Shown piece by piece: positions 9,804 through 17,695 of a stretch of DNA of 64,000 nt. Position 1 is the stretch's first letter; each line of letters begins with the position of its first letter. The stretch is from assembly GCA_938027685.1 (NCBI GenBank), contig CALJAM010000011.1, positions 124,001 through 188,000 on the forward strand, in the 5' to 3' direction. The stretch is from an uncultured Bryobacteraceae bacterium. Lineage in GTDB: Bacteria > Acidobacteriota > Terriglobia > Bryobacterales > Bryobacteraceae. Under the pieces are notes generated by a model that saw nothing but the letters and a program-made list of their open reading frames with translations, ran no database searches and was not told the origin of the DNA. The position numbers were made by a program, and so were the translations under genes.

Positions 9804-9912
9804 TAGGAATCTCCTCCGTTCCCGCTTACTCTACTATGTTTGCCCGCGGCGCGCAAGGCTTTTCCCCGCTCGGTCCTGGCGCCCGTCGGCGCGGGGACGC
9901 CTCGCCACCCGC

Positions 9913-9941
9913 TTGCCGACGGCGGCCGGCCGCATTACACT
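9913..9941 (+). promoter_or_regulatory. Sigma-70-like promoter of tRNA-Pro
   Basis: TTGCCG (9913-9918) and TACACT (9936-9941) are separated by exactly 17 bp, close to the TTGACA/TATAAT consensus. Transcription would start near 9948-9950, just before the mature tRNA 5' end at 9953. Confidence 0.65.
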
Positions 9942-9952
9942 GAAAAGAGAAT

Positions 9953-10030
9953 CGGGGCGTGGCTCAGCCTGGTTAGAGCGCCTGGTTCGGGACCAGGAGG
10001 TCGGTGGTTCAAATCCACTCGCCCCGACCA
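9953..10030 (+). tRNA. tRNA-Pro(CGG)
   Basis: A complete cloverleaf can be folded. The acceptor CGGGGCG pairs with CGCCCCG (10020-10026). The D stem is GCTC/GAGC. The anticodon stem CCTGG/CCAGG encloses the loop TTCGGGA, giving anticodon CGG. The T arm is GGTGG-TTCAAAT-CCACT, with one G-U pair. The CCA tail is encoded (10028-10030). It reads the CCG proline codon, which should be common in this GC-rich genome. Confidence 0.97.
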
Positions 10031-10061
10031 GTTTGGTTTCCCCTGCCAAAGGCCGGCGGCG

Positions 10062-10067
10062 TATAAT
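10062..10067 (+). promoter_or_regulatory. -10 hexamer TATAAT before the gene at 10088
   Basis: A perfect TATAAT 20 nt upstream of the ATG at 10088. No clear -35 is present. The implied leader is only about 13 nt. Confidence 0.5.
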
Positions 10068-10087
10068 ACCCGGCGGAGTGATCGTTC

Positions 10088-11344
10088 ATGACGCTTACCC
10101 GGCGACGCTATCTTCTTGCCGCGACGGCTCCTTTATTTGTTCCCGCGCGCGTTTTGGGTCTGGGGGGCAGGCCTGGCGCCAATGACACGCTGCGTATCGC
10201 ATTCATCGGCATGGGCGGGCGCGCCCGCTGGATGATCCGCAACGAGAAGTTTCCCGGCGCCGAGATCGTCGCCGTCGCCGATTGCTACCTGCCACGCTGC
10301 TTCGAGGCGGCCAAGGAGCATCCGGACGGTGAGCGGTGGGCCAAATACCAGGATTACCGCCGCATGTTCGAGAAGGAGAAGCTGGACGCGGTGTTCATCG
10401 AAACGACGACCCACGCCCGCGCCCTCATCGCCGTCCATGCCATGCAGGCGGGCCTGGACGTTTATGCCGAGAAGCCGCTGACTCTGACCGTGGAGGAAGG
10501 TCAGGTGCTGGTGCGCGCGGCCCGACGCTACAGGCGCGTCCTGCAAACCGGCACGCAGCAGCGGTCGATCCCCATCAACATTTACGCGAGCCAGTTGATC
10601 CGCGAGGGCGCTATTGGCAAGGTCCGGGAAGTCATCGCGTGCAACTTTCTGCCGCCGCGTCGCTGGCAGCCCCAGCCCGGCCAACCGATCCCCGACGGCA
10701 TGGATTGGGATCAGTGGTGCAACCAGACCGAGCTGCGGCCCTACCACGAAGAGTTGTTTCGCCGCTGGGCGCTCTACTGGGACTACGACGGCGGCGGACA
10801 GAGCTGGGGAGTGACGGGATGGGGCACGCACTCCCTCGATCAGGTGCAATGCGCACTGGGAACCGACTCCACCGGACCGGTGGAGATCTGGCCCGAGGAG
10901 CCGGGCCCGGAGTGCAAGGTGACGCTGCGTTACGCCAACGGCACGCTGCTGAAACTGGAAGAGCCCATTCGCAAGGATCACTCCCAACTGGGCGCCATTT
11001 TCGTGGGGACGAAAGGCCGCATCCAGATCCTGCGCGGTGACTTCATCGCGGACCCTCCGGAGCTGAAGAAAGGCGCTCCGGAGCCGACGCCCGAGGGACC
11101 CGGCGAGAACCGCTTCCATATCGAGAACTTCTTCGCCTGCGTGCGCAACCGGAAGAAGCCCACGGCGGACGTCGAAATCGGCCACCGTTCGACGACCGTG
11201 TGCCATCTGGTGAACATCTGCCGCGAACTCGGGCGCAGGTTGCGGTGGGATCCCAAGCGCGAGCAGTTCATCGGCGACGAGGAAGCCAACCGGCTGTTGT
11301 CGCGCCCGCGCCGCGCGGGTTACGAGCTGCCGCGCATCGCCTGA
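10088..11344 (+). CDS. Tat-exported Gfo/Idh/MocA family oxidoreductase (2)
   Basis: A 418-residue protein with a twin-arginine-like leader (MTLTRRRYLLAATAPLFVPA). It has a Rossmann nucleotide-binding motif (IAFIGMGGRAR near residue 40) and the EKPLTLTVEEGQVLV motif near residue 130, where the lysine is the family's catalytic residue. The C-terminal substrate domain includes WGTHSLDQVQCALG, GTKGRIQI and FHIENFFACVRNRKKP. The family oxidises or epimerises sugars and polyols with tightly bound NAD(P); folded export by Tat keeps the cofactor. It is followed 30 bp downstream by a Tat-exported creatininase-family enzyme, so the pair may act on the same exported pathway (inference). Confidence 0.9.
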   Translation: MTLTRRRYLLAATAPLFVPARVLGLGGRPGANDTLRIAFIGMGGRARWMIRNEKFPGAEIVAVADCYLPRCFEAAKEHPDGERWAKYQDYRRMFEKEKLDAVFIETTTHARALIAVHAMQAGLDVYAEKPLTLTVEEGQVLVRAARRYRRVLQTGTQQRSIPINIYASQLIREGAIGKVREVIACNFLPPRRWQPQPGQPIPDGMDWDQWCNQTELRPYHEELFRRWALYWDYDGGGQSWGVTGWGTHSLDQVQCALGTDSTGPVEIWPEEPGPECKVTLRYANGTLLKLEEPIRKDHSQLGAIFVGTKGRIQILRGDFIADPPELKKGAPEPTPEGPGENRFHIENFFACVRNRKKPTADVEIGHRSTTVCHLVNICRELGRRLRWDPKREQFIGDEEANRLLSRPRRAGYELPRIA

Positions 11345-11374
11345 ACGCCGCGAGCCGGTGATACTATCGCGGCT

Positions 11375-12196
11375 ATGACGAGCCCGCACCTGCCGCGCCG
11401 CGAATTTCTGGGACTCGCGCTCGCCGGCGCCGCCGTTCCGGAGGGAGGAGCCCGGTACGTTCACCCCCGCCGGGTGCTTCTATGGGAATGCACGCGCAAG
11501 GAGTTCCGCGAAGCCCTTGAGGAGGGCCGACTGAGGGTGGTCGTGCTGCCTACGGGCTCCACCGAGCAGCACAACGAGCATTTGGCGATGATCCAGGACA
11601 CCGCGAGCGCCACGCTGTTGGCCCAGCAGGCTGCGCTGCGCCTTTACCCGCACGTGATGGTCGCGACGCCCGTGCCTGTGGGCATCTCGCCGTATTGGAT
11701 GGATCGCAAGGGCACGCTCACGCTTCGCCGCGAGACCTTCCTGGCCGTGGTATACGAGATCTGCGAAAGCCTGGCGACCCACGGCGTACGCGCGATCCTC
11801 ATCCTCAACGGTCACGGAGGCAACGATGCGCCCCTGAAGGAAAGCCTCCCTGAGTTCCGGCAGAAGCTGGGCATCCGGCTGGAGGCCCATTCCTACTGGG
11901 AGGCATACACGCCCGCCATGGCCAAACAGTACTTGGCAAGCGCGCGCATTCCGGGACACGCTGCTGAGTTCGAGACCTCCTTCGCGCTGGCCGCCTTTCC
12001 GGAACGCGTGCGCTGGGAGGGCGTGGACTACGAAAAGGTCAAAGCGCGCCTGGGCATCAAGGATCCGAAGTCCGCGGCCGAGGACGAGCTGTTCGCGCGC
12101 GAGGCGCGGCTGGCCACTGCGGCCAAGGGCGAGTTGCTGATCGCCATCGCCCTGCAGTGGCTGGTCGGGCGCTTACGGGCCATGATGGAAGCCTGA
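11375..12196 (+). CDS. Tat-exported creatininase-family amidohydrolase
   Basis: A 273-residue protein with a twin-arginine signal (PRREFLGLALAGAA). It has the creatininase signature LPTGSTEQHNEHLAMIQDT near residue 58, with Glu, His and Asp metal ligands, then ILNGHGGND near residue 145 (His ligand) and GHAAEFETS near residue 193 (Glu ligand). The family hydrolyses cyclic or linear amides such as creatinine or formamidopyrimidines using two metal ions; the substrate here is open. The normal GPHLPLGTD segment is replaced by NEHLAMIQD, so it is a divergent member. A -10-like TACTAT at 11362-11367 lies only 7 nt from the ATG, which would make the mRNA leaderless. Confidence 0.88.
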   Translation: MTSPHLPRREFLGLALAGAAVPEGGARYVHPRRVLLWECTRKEFREALEEGRLRVVVLPTGSTEQHNEHLAMIQDTASATLLAQQAALRLYPHVMVATPVPVGISPYWMDRKGTLTLRRETFLAVVYEICESLATHGVRAILILNGHGGNDAPLKESLPEFRQKLGIRLEAHSYWEAYTPAMAKQYLASARIPGHAAEFETSFALAAFPERVRWEGVDYEKVKARLGIKDPKSAAEDELFAREARLATAAKGELLIAIALQWLVGRLRAMMEA

Positions 12197-12211
12197 GCTG
12201 CGGCGCGCCCA

Positions 12212-13591
12212 TCAGAGAGCTTTCTGACGCCGCTTCAGGTACTGCTCGAAGCGCTCCCTGTATTCCTCGAAGCCCGGGCGACCCATCAGGCCGTAGGTAA
12301 AGCGTTTGCCCGCCTCCACGCCCGGCTGATCGAAGGCGTTGACGTCGAGCAGTTCGGCGATGAAGGCGGTCTGAAACTCCAGCAATTGCAGGAATGCGCC
12401 CAGGTGCTCCTCGTCGAGCTTCTCGAGGGTGAAGGTGCAGTTGGGGCGGCCGGCCTCGGTGAGCGCTGCGGCGGTCGAGACGCGCTCGGCATCGAGCAGC
12501 TCGGTCAGCTTGCGGCCCGCCAGGTAGTCGAAGGCTTCCAGGCGGAGCCGGCCCTTGGGGATGCGGCCTTCCCAGGGTTGCTTTTCGACGGCCCAGAAGG
12601 TGAAGACCTTGTCGTTGGGCCCTTCCACGTAAAGCTGGAGCTGCGAGTGTTGGTCCGTGACGCCGAGGGCGGCCACGGGGGTTTGGCCGATCTGAACAAC
12701 TTCATCCTTTCTTGTTTTGGCCTTGCCGAGCGACTCGGCCCAGAGCTGGCGAAACCAGAACGCCGTAGCCCAGAGGCGGTTCGAGTAGGGGAAGGCCACG
12801 TGGACGGTTTTCTTCTTCTCGGTCCAGATCAGATGGTGGAGCAGGGCCGCCCGCAAAGCGGGATTGTCAGCCGGGTCGGTCTTCCAGCAGATTTCGCTCA
12901 TGCGCGCCGCGCCGCGCAGGAGCCGAGGGGCATCCAGGCCGATCAAGGCGGCGGGCAGCAGACCCACGGGGGAAAGCACGCTGAAACGGCCCCCTACGTT
13001 TTCGGGGATGGCGAATACGGGCCATTTCTCGCGGAGCGCAAGGGCATAGAGGTCTCCCCGGCCGGGCGTAGTGACCACGACCGTCTGCCGCGCGGCGCGT
13101 CGTCCCATCCAGTCGCGCACAAGCAAGAGCACGGCCAGCGTCTCCGCCGTGTTGCCCTGCTTGGTGACGACCACGACCAAGGTCCTTTTGGGATCCATGG
13201 TCTCCAGGGCCGCGCCCACCAGGCCAGGGTCGACATTGTCCAGGATCACCAGGCGCGGATTGGCCTTCGAAAACGGCTTTTGGACGGGATGGGGTCCGCG
13301 AAGGGCGCAATCCAGCGCCCAGGCACCCAAGGCGCTTCCTCCGATGCCCAGGAGGCAGACGGAATCGAAGGCGCCCCGCACCTTGCGGGCGAACGCCTGG
13401 ATCTCTTTCAGCACGCCGGTTTGGAAGGGCAGAAGCGGGAAACCGACCTCGCCACGGTCCACGAGCTTGCGAAACGCTCGTACCACCTCGGGGCCGCGCC
13501 GGAGCTGAGCTTTATATTCGGCCGGAGTGAGGCCGTGGGCCTCACCCACCATGGCCGCCAACAGATTGGTCTCGTCGAACTGTATCCTCAT
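12212..13591 (-). CDS. pgi: Glucose-6-phosphate isomerase
   Basis: A 459-residue cytoplasmic enzyme interconverting glucose 6-phosphate and fructose 6-phosphate. The sugar-phosphate-binding SIS motif LLGIGGSALGAWALD lies near residue 84. TKQGNTAETLAVL lies near residue 150 and VGGRFSVLSPVGLLP near residue 200. The segment LWAESLGKAKTRKD carries the conserved catalytic-region glutamate, and HSQLQLYVEGPNDKV the conserved histidine. The length matches the short (about 450-residue) bacterial form. The gene sits alone, convergent with the creatininase gene (15 bp) and codirectional with the RDD gene, whose stop lies about 80 bp upstream. Confidence 0.95.
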   Translation of the reverse strand: MRIQFDETNLLAAMVGEAHGLTPAEYKAQLRRGPEVVRAFRKLVDRGEVGFPLLPFQTGVLKEIQAFARKVRGAFDSVCLLGIGGSALGAWALDCALRGPHPVQKPFSKANPRLVILDNVDPGLVGAALETMDPKRTLVVVVTKQGNTAETLAVLLLVRDWMGRRAARQTVVVTTPGRGDLYALALREKWPVFAIPENVGGRFSVLSPVGLLPAALIGLDAPRLLRGAARMSEICWKTDPADNPALRAALLHHLIWTEKKKTVHVAFPYSNRLWATAFWFRQLWAESLGKAKTRKDEVVQIGQTPVAALGVTDQHSQLQLYVEGPNDKVFTFWAVEKQPWEGRIPKGRLRLEAFDYLAGRKLTELLDAERVSTAAALTEAGRPNCTFTLEKLDEEHLGAFLQLLEFQTAFIAELLDVNAFDQPGVEAGKRFTYGLMGRPGFEEYRERFEQYLKRRQKAL

Positions 13592-13669
13592 GACGCTTGC
13601 TGTAACCTATTCGAACACAATCGAGCTCGGTGGCGTCGCGCCTTCGAAGCCGCCCGCGGAGAAGGCCGC

Positions 13670-14422
13670 TCAGCAGCCGCCGCCGGACTCGGCGCTGACG
13701 GCGCAGGTGCGCGAGATCTGATCGGCCCAGGTGAGTCGGTCCCGGGAGAGCACGGCCCACAGCCAGCCGGCGCACAGGCCCGCGGTGCTGAGCAGTCCGG
13801 CCGCCAGTCGCAGCCAGCGATCCGCGGCAGTGGGCGTTCGGCGGTCGAAGCGCAGGAGGCGCAAGCCCATCCAGCGCAGGCCCGGAGAATCCTGCTGTGC
13901 GGCGGCACACAGACCTCGGAAGGCGAGCCAGACGGCGGTGAGCACCACCGCCAAGGCGGTCACGGTGGGGCGCTCCCATCGCAAGGGGATCCCTTTCAGC
14001 AGGGGGATGCCGAGCACGAGGCAGTATGCCGCGAGCACAAGCAAAGTGTCCAGCAGCAGCGCTCCGGCTCGGCGCCGCAGCGGAGCGGGCGCCAGCTCAG
14101 GTTCGTCGAGAGGCCGTGAGGCCGCGGGCAGCTCCGGTAGGGGCTGAAGGTCGAGCTCGAGCTGGCCGGTGGGCAGCGGGCGACGGCGGCGTGGCTTGCG
14201 CGGGCTTGACGGACGAGCGGAGGAAGCAGACCTGGAATAGCGTTCGGGAGCTATCCAGTCGATGGACACCACCTTCGGCCAGTCGCCCAGATCCAGGCGC
14301 CGTTGGATCGGCGCTGGGACCAACCGGCTCTGGCAGCGGACACAGCGGCGCTCTTCGGCCGGATTGAGCTGCCCGCAGCGCGGGCACCGCACGCCCGGCG
14401 GGTGAGGGTGCCGGAGCTGCAT
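13670..14422 (-). CDS. Zinc-ribbon RDD-family membrane protein
   Basis: About 250 residues. The N-terminus has a zinc ribbon (CPRCGQLNPAEERRCVRC), followed by a long basic and proline-rich linker. The C-terminal half is an RDD-type membrane domain beginning PAPLRRRAGALLLDTLLVLAAYCLVLG, where an Arg and an Asp flank the first helix, and ending near RLAAGLLSTAGLCAGWLWAV. RDD proteins are inner-membrane proteins of poorly known function, some being transporters. I prefer the ATG at 14422; an in-frame ATG at 14455 would overlap the divergent lptD start. No Shine-Dalgarno is visible for either start. Confidence 0.78.
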   Translation of the reverse strand: MQLRHPHPPGVRCPRCGQLNPAEERRCVRCQSRLVPAPIQRRLDLGDWPKVVSIDWIAPERYSRSASSARPSSPRKPRRRRPLPTGQLELDLQPLPELPAASRPLDEPELAPAPLRRRAGALLLDTLLVLAAYCLVLGIPLLKGIPLRWERPTVTALAVVLTAVWLAFRGLCAAAQQDSPGLRWMGLRLLRFDRRTPTAADRWLRLAAGLLSTAGLCAGWLWAVLSRDRLTWADQISRTCAVSAESGGGC

Positions 14423-14436
14423 GTTAGGATGATCGG

Positions 14437-16725
14437 TTGAGCCGAAGGCTGGCATCGGGCTGTCGTGTCCTCATAGCCCTTAGTAACATAATCGGCGGGA
14501 TTTGTCACGTTCTTTTGTGGCTTCAGCCCGGGCTGATGTTTGCTCAGCGTACGTCGGGTCGGCCGCCGGTGGGCCCGAACGAGGTTGAAGTGGAGGCTGC
14601 CCGCCAGATCAAGGAGGGTCCCTGGTACCGCTTGCGTGGGCAGGCCCGTCTGGAGACCACGGAACTTGTTCTGCGCGCGAACGAGCTCGACTACAACGAG
14701 GAGAGCGGTTACGCGGAGGCGCGGGGCAATGTGCACCTGCTGCGCTACACCAGCGGCGAAGAACTTTGGGCCGAGCGCGTCGAGTACGATCTGCGCGACG
14801 ACAGCGGGCGCTTTTACGGCGTGCGCGGAACGGCGCCGGCGCCCGAGCTGGTCCGTTCGGGTGTGCTGCCCACTCGCAATCCGTATTACTTCGAGAGCCG
14901 CTGGGCGGAGAAGCTGCGGAGCCGGTATCTGCTGTATGACGGCTTTCTGACGAACTGTCGTTTGCCGAAGCCCTGGTGGGTGCTGCGCTCGCCGCGCTTC
15001 GTGATCGAGCCGGGGCGCCGCGCGGTGGCCTGGCGGGCCACCTTCCGGCTACGCGGCATCCCGCTGCTTTATGCTCCGGTCTTCTACAAATCACTCGAGC
15101 GCCTGCCTCGTCGCAGCGGCCTACTGACGCCCAATGTGGGGAACAGCTCGCGGAGGGGCAAGATGGTGGGCCTCGGCTATTACCAGACGCTGGGCCGCAG
15201 TTACGACGCCATGTACCGCACGCTTTATTTCACCCAGCGGGGTGTGGCCCATCATGTCGAGGTGCGGGGCAAGCCCCGGCGGGAATCCGAGTTCAACGCC
15301 GTTCTTTACGGGGTGAATGACAAGGGCCTGAAGCTGGACGGCGGCGAGCGGCGCAAGGAAGGCGGGTTCACTTTCACGCTGGAGGGCCAGACGCGGATCG
15401 GCAGTTTTGAAGGGCGCGGCGAGGCGAATTACCTGAGCTCGCTCGTGTTCCGTCAAGCATTCACGGAATCGTTCAACGAGGCCATATTTTCGGAAGTGCA
15501 CTCGGTGGGTTTTCTAGGCAGACATTGGTCCAGCTTCGCGCTGAACTTCGTCTTCCAGCGCCTGGAGAACTTCCAGAGCACGCAACCGGACGACACGATC
15601 GTCATCCGCAAGGCGCCGCAAGTGGAGTTCTCCAGCCGCCCGCGGCAAATCTCCAGCCGCGTTTTGCCGGTCTGGGTCTCGCTGGAGTCCAGCGTGGGTC
15701 TGGTGCGGCGCAAGCAGCCGCTGTTTCAGACGCGCCAGTTCCTGGAGCGCGCCGACGTGCAGCCGCGCATCATGACGGCCCTGCGGTGGAAGGACTTTCA
15801 CCTGATTCCCAGCTTCTCGCTGCGGGGCACCCACTGGGGCGAGAGCCGTCGGGGGGAGCGGATCGTGGGCGAGAACCAACGCCGTCAGGCGCGCGAGTTC
15901 GCGCTGGCCCTGGAAGCACCTGCGCTCGCACGTATTTTCAGGCCACCCCCATGGTTGGGCGAAGGCCTGAAGCACGTCATCGAGCCGCGGGCCTCCTTCC
16001 GGTGGGTCGGGGGCGTCAAGGACTTTGATCGCATCATCCGCTTCGACGATCTCGAGCTGCTGGCCAACACCCGGCAGGCGGAATTCTCGCTGACGAATCG
16101 GCTCTATATCAAGCGCAGGGGGGAGGTGAGCGAACTGGCGAGCTGGGAGCTGGTCCAGCAGCGCTACTTCGATCCCAGTTTCGGCGGCGCCGTTCAGCCC
16201 GGCCGCCGCAACCTGGTCATGAGCTCCGCGGAGTTGACGGCCTATGCGTTCCTGGACGGTCCGCGCAGGACCTCGCCCGTGATCTCGGTGCTGCGCTTAG
16301 CTCCGCGGCCCGGCTGGGGCGTGGAGTGGCGGGCCGACTACGATCCGGTCCGCGGCAAGCTGGTCAACAGCGGCCTGACGGCGGACGCGCGCTGGAGCAA
16401 GTACGTCGTTTCCCTGGGGCAGAACAGCGTGCGCCACCACCCGGTGCTGACGCCCGGCGCCAATCAACTCCGCGGCCTCGTCGGCTACGGGAATCCTGAC
16501 GCGCGGGGCTTCAGCGCCGCTTTCAGCGCGATCTACGATTTCCGCTTCGGTCTGATGCAGTTCGCCACGACCCAGATCACGTACAATACGGATTGTTGCG
16601 GCTGGAGCGTCCAGTATCGCCGCTTTGGCTTCGGCACACGCAACGAGAACCAGTTGCGGCTCTCATTCGCGGTCGCCAACATCGGCTCCTTCGGAACGCT
16701 GAAGAAGCAGGAGCGGCTTTTTTGA
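14437..16725 (+). CDS. lptD: LPS-assembly outer-membrane protein LptD
   Basis: A 762-residue outer-membrane protein that inserts lipopolysaccharide into the outer leaflet together with LptE. The start is a TTG at 14437, giving a signal peptide that ends near residue 36 (LQPGLMFAQ). Residues 60-140 form the OstA/LptA-like N-terminal domain (ARLETTELVLRANELDYNE, GYAEARGNVHLLR). The rest is the beta-barrel region (LRGIPLLYAPVFYKSLE, RRSGLLTPNVGNSS). A Cys-Cys pair (TDCCGW) lies near the C-terminus and one cysteine (TNCR) near residue 175. The most N-terminal cysteine of the E. coli disulfide set appears to be absent. Its presence shows a diderm envelope with LPS. Confidence 0.9.
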   Translation: MSRRLASGCRVLIALSNIIGGICHVLLWLQPGLMFAQRTSGRPPVGPNEVEVEAARQIKEGPWYRLRGQARLETTELVLRANELDYNEESGYAEARGNVHLLRYTSGEELWAERVEYDLRDDSGRFYGVRGTAPAPELVRSGVLPTRNPYYFESRWAEKLRSRYLLYDGFLTNCRLPKPWWVLRSPRFVIEPGRRAVAWRATFRLRGIPLLYAPVFYKSLERLPRRSGLLTPNVGNSSRRGKMVGLGYYQTLGRSYDAMYRTLYFTQRGVAHHVEVRGKPRRESEFNAVLYGVNDKGLKLDGGERRKEGGFTFTLEGQTRIGSFEGRGEANYLSSLVFRQAFTESFNEAIFSEVHSVGFLGRHWSSFALNFVFQRLENFQSTQPDDTIVIRKAPQVEFSSRPRQISSRVLPVWVSLESSVGLVRRKQPLFQTRQFLERADVQPRIMTALRWKDFHLIPSFSLRGTHWGESRRGERIVGENQRRQAREFALALEAPALARIFRPPPWLGEGLKHVIEPRASFRWVGGVKDFDRIIRFDDLELLANTRQAEFSLTNRLYIKRRGEVSELASWELVQQRYFDPSFGGAVQPGRRNLVMSSAELTAYAFLDGPRRTSPVISVLRLAPRPGWGVEWRADYDPVRGKLVNSGLTADARWSKYVVSLGQNSVRHHPVLTPGANQLRGLVGYGNPDARGFSAAFSAIYDFRFGLMQFATTQITYNTDCCGWSVQYRRFGFGTRNENQLRLSFAVANIGSFGTLKKQERLF

Positions 16726-16750
16726 TCGCGACCGTCCGGGAACGCTCAGG

Positions 16751-17695
16751 GTGATCCCAGGCTCGAAAACGTCCCAGCGCTTGCGTGCGGGCCGGCGTCT
16801 GGCCGTGGTGAGCATCGTGACCAGCGCGGCGCTGGCGGTGGCAAAGATCGTCATCGGGTGGATGGCCGGTTCGACTTCGGTGGTAGCCGACGGGGTCGAG
16901 TCGGCCGGCGACGTGGTGGCGTCGACCGTGCTGCTGTTCGGGCTGGCGGTAGCCGCCAGGCCGCCCGACGAGCATCATCCTTACGGGCACGGGCGTTTCG
17001 AGATGCTCACCGGTCTGGCGCTCGGTTTCCTGCTGGCCGCGGTGGGGGTCGGGATCGCAGTGAAATCGGTGCTGCGCGCCGCGGCGGTTCACGAACCACC
17101 GGCCGCTTACGGCATCTGGCCGCTGATCGCCTCCATCCTTGCCAAAGGGATTCTCTCCTCCGTGAAGCTGAGCTACGGCAAGCGCATCAAGAGCGCCGCC
17201 TTGGTGGCCGACGCCTGGAACGATTCCGTGGATATTCTTTCGGGGACGGTAGCGCTAGCCGCCCTGGGGTTGACGCTGTACGATCCGGAGCGGTTCCTGG
17301 CTTTCGATCACTACGGAGGCTTTGCCGTCGGGCTCATTGTGATCTTCCTTGGGCTTCGCGTGGTGCGCGAAACTTCGCTGCAACTGATGGACACGATGCC
17401 GGCGGTAGAGTTGATGGACGCCATACGGGAAGTGGCGCGGGGCGTGCCGGGCGTCCTGGGCGTGGAGAAGTGCTACGCGCGCAAGACCGGACTCCAATAC
17501 CATGTGGACCTGCACTTGGAGCTTGATCCGGATCTCACCGTGCGCGCCTCGCACGATCTGGCTTCGCAGGTGCGCGATCGCATCAAGCAGGAGCTGGATT
17601 GGGTGGCCGACGTGATGGTTCACGTCGAACCTTACCAGGGGCCGCCAACTCCAGGCACGGAGGCTAGCTGCCGGAGGGAGTCTCGCCAACCGTGA
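16751..17695 (+). CDS. Cation diffusion facilitator (CDF) metal transporter
   Basis: A 314-residue inner-membrane metal exporter starting at GTG. Membrane helices occupy roughly residues 17-40, 47-65, 86-108, 120-137, 147-168 and 178-195, followed by a cytoplasmic ferredoxin-like domain (VPGVLGVEKCYARKTG, YHVDLHLELDPDL). The TM2/TM5 metal site reads Glu50, Asp54, Asn157 and Asp161; Asn157 stands where zinc transporters have His, so manganese or iron may be transported instead of zinc (inference). HPYGHGR (76-82) is the conserved loop. The gene is convergent with metH and their 3' ends overlap by 32 bp. Confidence 0.9.
   Translation: MIPGSKTSQRLRAGRRLAVVSIVTSAALAVAKIVIGWMAGSTSVVADGVESAGDVVASTVLLFGLAVAARPPDEHHPYGHGRFEMLTGLALGFLLAAVGVGIAVKSVLRAAAVHEPPAAYGIWPLIASILAKGILSSVKLSYGKRIKSAALVADAWNDSVDILSGTVALAALGLTLYDPERFLAFDHYGGFAVGLIVIFLGLRVVRETSLQLMDTMPAVELMDAIREVARGVPGVLGVEKCYARKTGLQYHVDLHLELDPDLTVRASHDLASQVRDRIKQELDWVADVMVHVEPYQGPPTPGTEASCRRESRQP

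Noticed and set aside
12386-14119. 577-codon open frame on the plus strand
   Set aside because: It is the antisense of pgi and the RDD gene. The protein has no recognisable motif, while both minus-strand genes have clear family signatures.
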